Source: Candidatus Fermentibacteraceae bacterium (lineage in GTDB: Bacteria > Fermentibacterota > Fermentibacteria > Fermentibacterales > JCC-6). From it: a stretch of 6,577 bases of DNA. The notes beneath the pieces are model-generated. The model saw nothing but the letters and a program-made list of their open reading frames with translations. It searched no databases and was not told where the DNA came from. Position numbers and translations under genes: made by a program. The stretch lies in contig JAOZQW010000127.1 in NCBI GenBank assembly GCA_029932015.1, positions 1-6,577 of the forward strand, given 5' to 3'. This document shows positions 5,911 through 6,577 of this stretch, in pieces (within the stretch, counting starts at the first letter, position 1; each line of letters starts with the position of its first letter).

Positions 5911-6577
5911 ATGAACTTTCTACTGCTTACGCTTATCGGGATAGGTCTCGGAGGAAGCACAGCACCTCTGTCACAGCCGGTCCCGCTCTGGGGTCCCGAT
6001 ATCCTGATCTGGGACATGTCAGAAAACAGTACATGGGTCGGCCCTGGATATACTTACTGCGACGGCATATACGACCTCAGGGGCAATGAGTATGCAGCTA
6101 CGATAATGGATAGCCTCGGAACCAGCGGCGACCTCATGAAAATATTCAGCAAAACTGATACTCTCGGCGGTTCATGGGAGTACAGAACCAACGCCACCGG
6201 CGGACTCTGGAACATGACTGACCCTGAACTGGTGCTGCATGGCAACAACCCGGACCCGGATTCCAATTACATAACCGTGTTCGTTGCGGCAACCATTCCC
6301 GACAGCGCGACAACTCCCTGGGGTTTCAGACTCAATATTACGGACTTCAGTTTCAACGCATTCCTCCAGCCCAGCTGGCCCTTCACAGCCGATACGCTGA
6401 AATCCATTTCCGTGGTCTGCGAACCGATCTCGAACGAACTCTGGCTATTCGGTGAGGACACAGACAGGAATATCCTCCTGACACGGAGTACTGATGACGG
6501 TGATAACTGGACCATACCGGAACTGATCGCAGATGATGCCGAGAGACCCTCTGCATCCATCGGAGCGAACGGCTGGG
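5911..6577 (+). CDS. Exported Asp-box (BNR repeat) protein, N-terminal part
   Basis: The frame stays open to the right edge, giving 222 residues; the rest is missing. The first 18 residues (MNFLLLTLIGIGLGGSTA) are hydrophobic and look like a Sec signal peptide with possible cleavage after Ala18, although the usual Lys/Arg near the start is absent. The mature part is rich in Trp, Gly and Asp. It contains an exact Asp-box, S193-T-D-D-G-D-N-W200 (pattern S-x-D-x-G-x-x-W), and a degenerate one, T82-D-T-L-G-G-S-W89. Asp-boxes sit on beta-hairpins of sialidase-like and related beta-propellers, so an exported propeller is the best guess. The motif alone does not show sialidase activity, and no catalytic Arg triad can be judged from this fragment. 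The start is supported by AGAGGAG at 5895-5901 with a 9-base spacer. The frame was translated by hand. Confidence 0.85.
   Translation, partial: MNFLLLTLIGIGLGGSTAPLSQPVPLWGPDILIWDMSENSTWVGPGYTYCDGIYDLRGNEYAATIMDSLGTSGDLMKIFSKTDTLGGSWEYRTNATGGLWNMTDPELVLHGNNPDPDSNYITVFVAATIPDSATTPWGFRLNITDFSFNAFLQPSWPFTADTLKSISVVCEPISNELWLFGEDTDRNILLTRSTDDGDNWTIPELIADDAERPSASIGANGW

Noticed and set aside
6054..6560. Two minus-strand open frames at the right end
   Set aside because: They overlap the exported protein, whose frame has a ribosome binding site, signal peptide and Asp-box on the plus strand.
1..6577. CRISPR array, transposon ends, tRNA or rRNA genes
   Set aside because: Reading both strands showed no regularly spaced repeats, no transposase and no cloverleaf or conserved rRNA segments.

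Overview
The window comes from a Gram-negative (diderm) bacterium of moderate G+C content. The evidence is a protein ending in a TonB C-terminal domain, which implies an outer membrane, and an exported protein with an Asp-box. The mix of PEGA repeats, TPR proteins and Asp-box exported proteins suits a poorly characterised lineage of the FCB type, but that placement is a guess from protein style. I see no mobile element, CRISPR array, tRNA or rRNA.

Left part (1-2889, minus strand): three closely packed genes are read right to left. The first encodes a 697-residue membrane protein with TPR-like repeats, a Glu-Pro repeat, one transmembrane helix, about four PEGA-type modules and a TonB C-terminal domain. 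After 12 bases comes a small heat shock protein (Hsp20). Its stop codon overlaps the start of a gene that runs off the left edge and has the N-terminal substrate-binding domain of Lon protease. The Hsp20-Lon pair is a plausible proteostasis unit: a holdase next to an ATP-dependent protease. Its position behind an envelope protein is the most unusual feature of the layout.

Middle (3055-5085, minus strand): a complete recG for the branched-DNA helicase RecG, with all expected helicase motifs. A 165-base gap separates it from the TonB-like gene. The gap holds a possible promoter whose -10 lies between the arms of an inverted repeat.

Right part (5260-6577, plus strand): a divergent 171-residue acidic TPR protein is followed by the start of an exported Asp-box (BNR, sialidase-like propeller) protein that runs off the right edge. 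The 174-base divergent gap between recG and the TPR gene contains candidate promoters in both directions and two adjacent perfect inverted repeats.

Most of the window is ordinary chromosomal housekeeping and envelope sequence. No defence system or other striking new system is evident. The points worth a second look are the TPR/Glu-Pro/TM/PEGA/TonB fusion, its linkage to hsp20-lon, and the inverted repeats in the two promoter regions.
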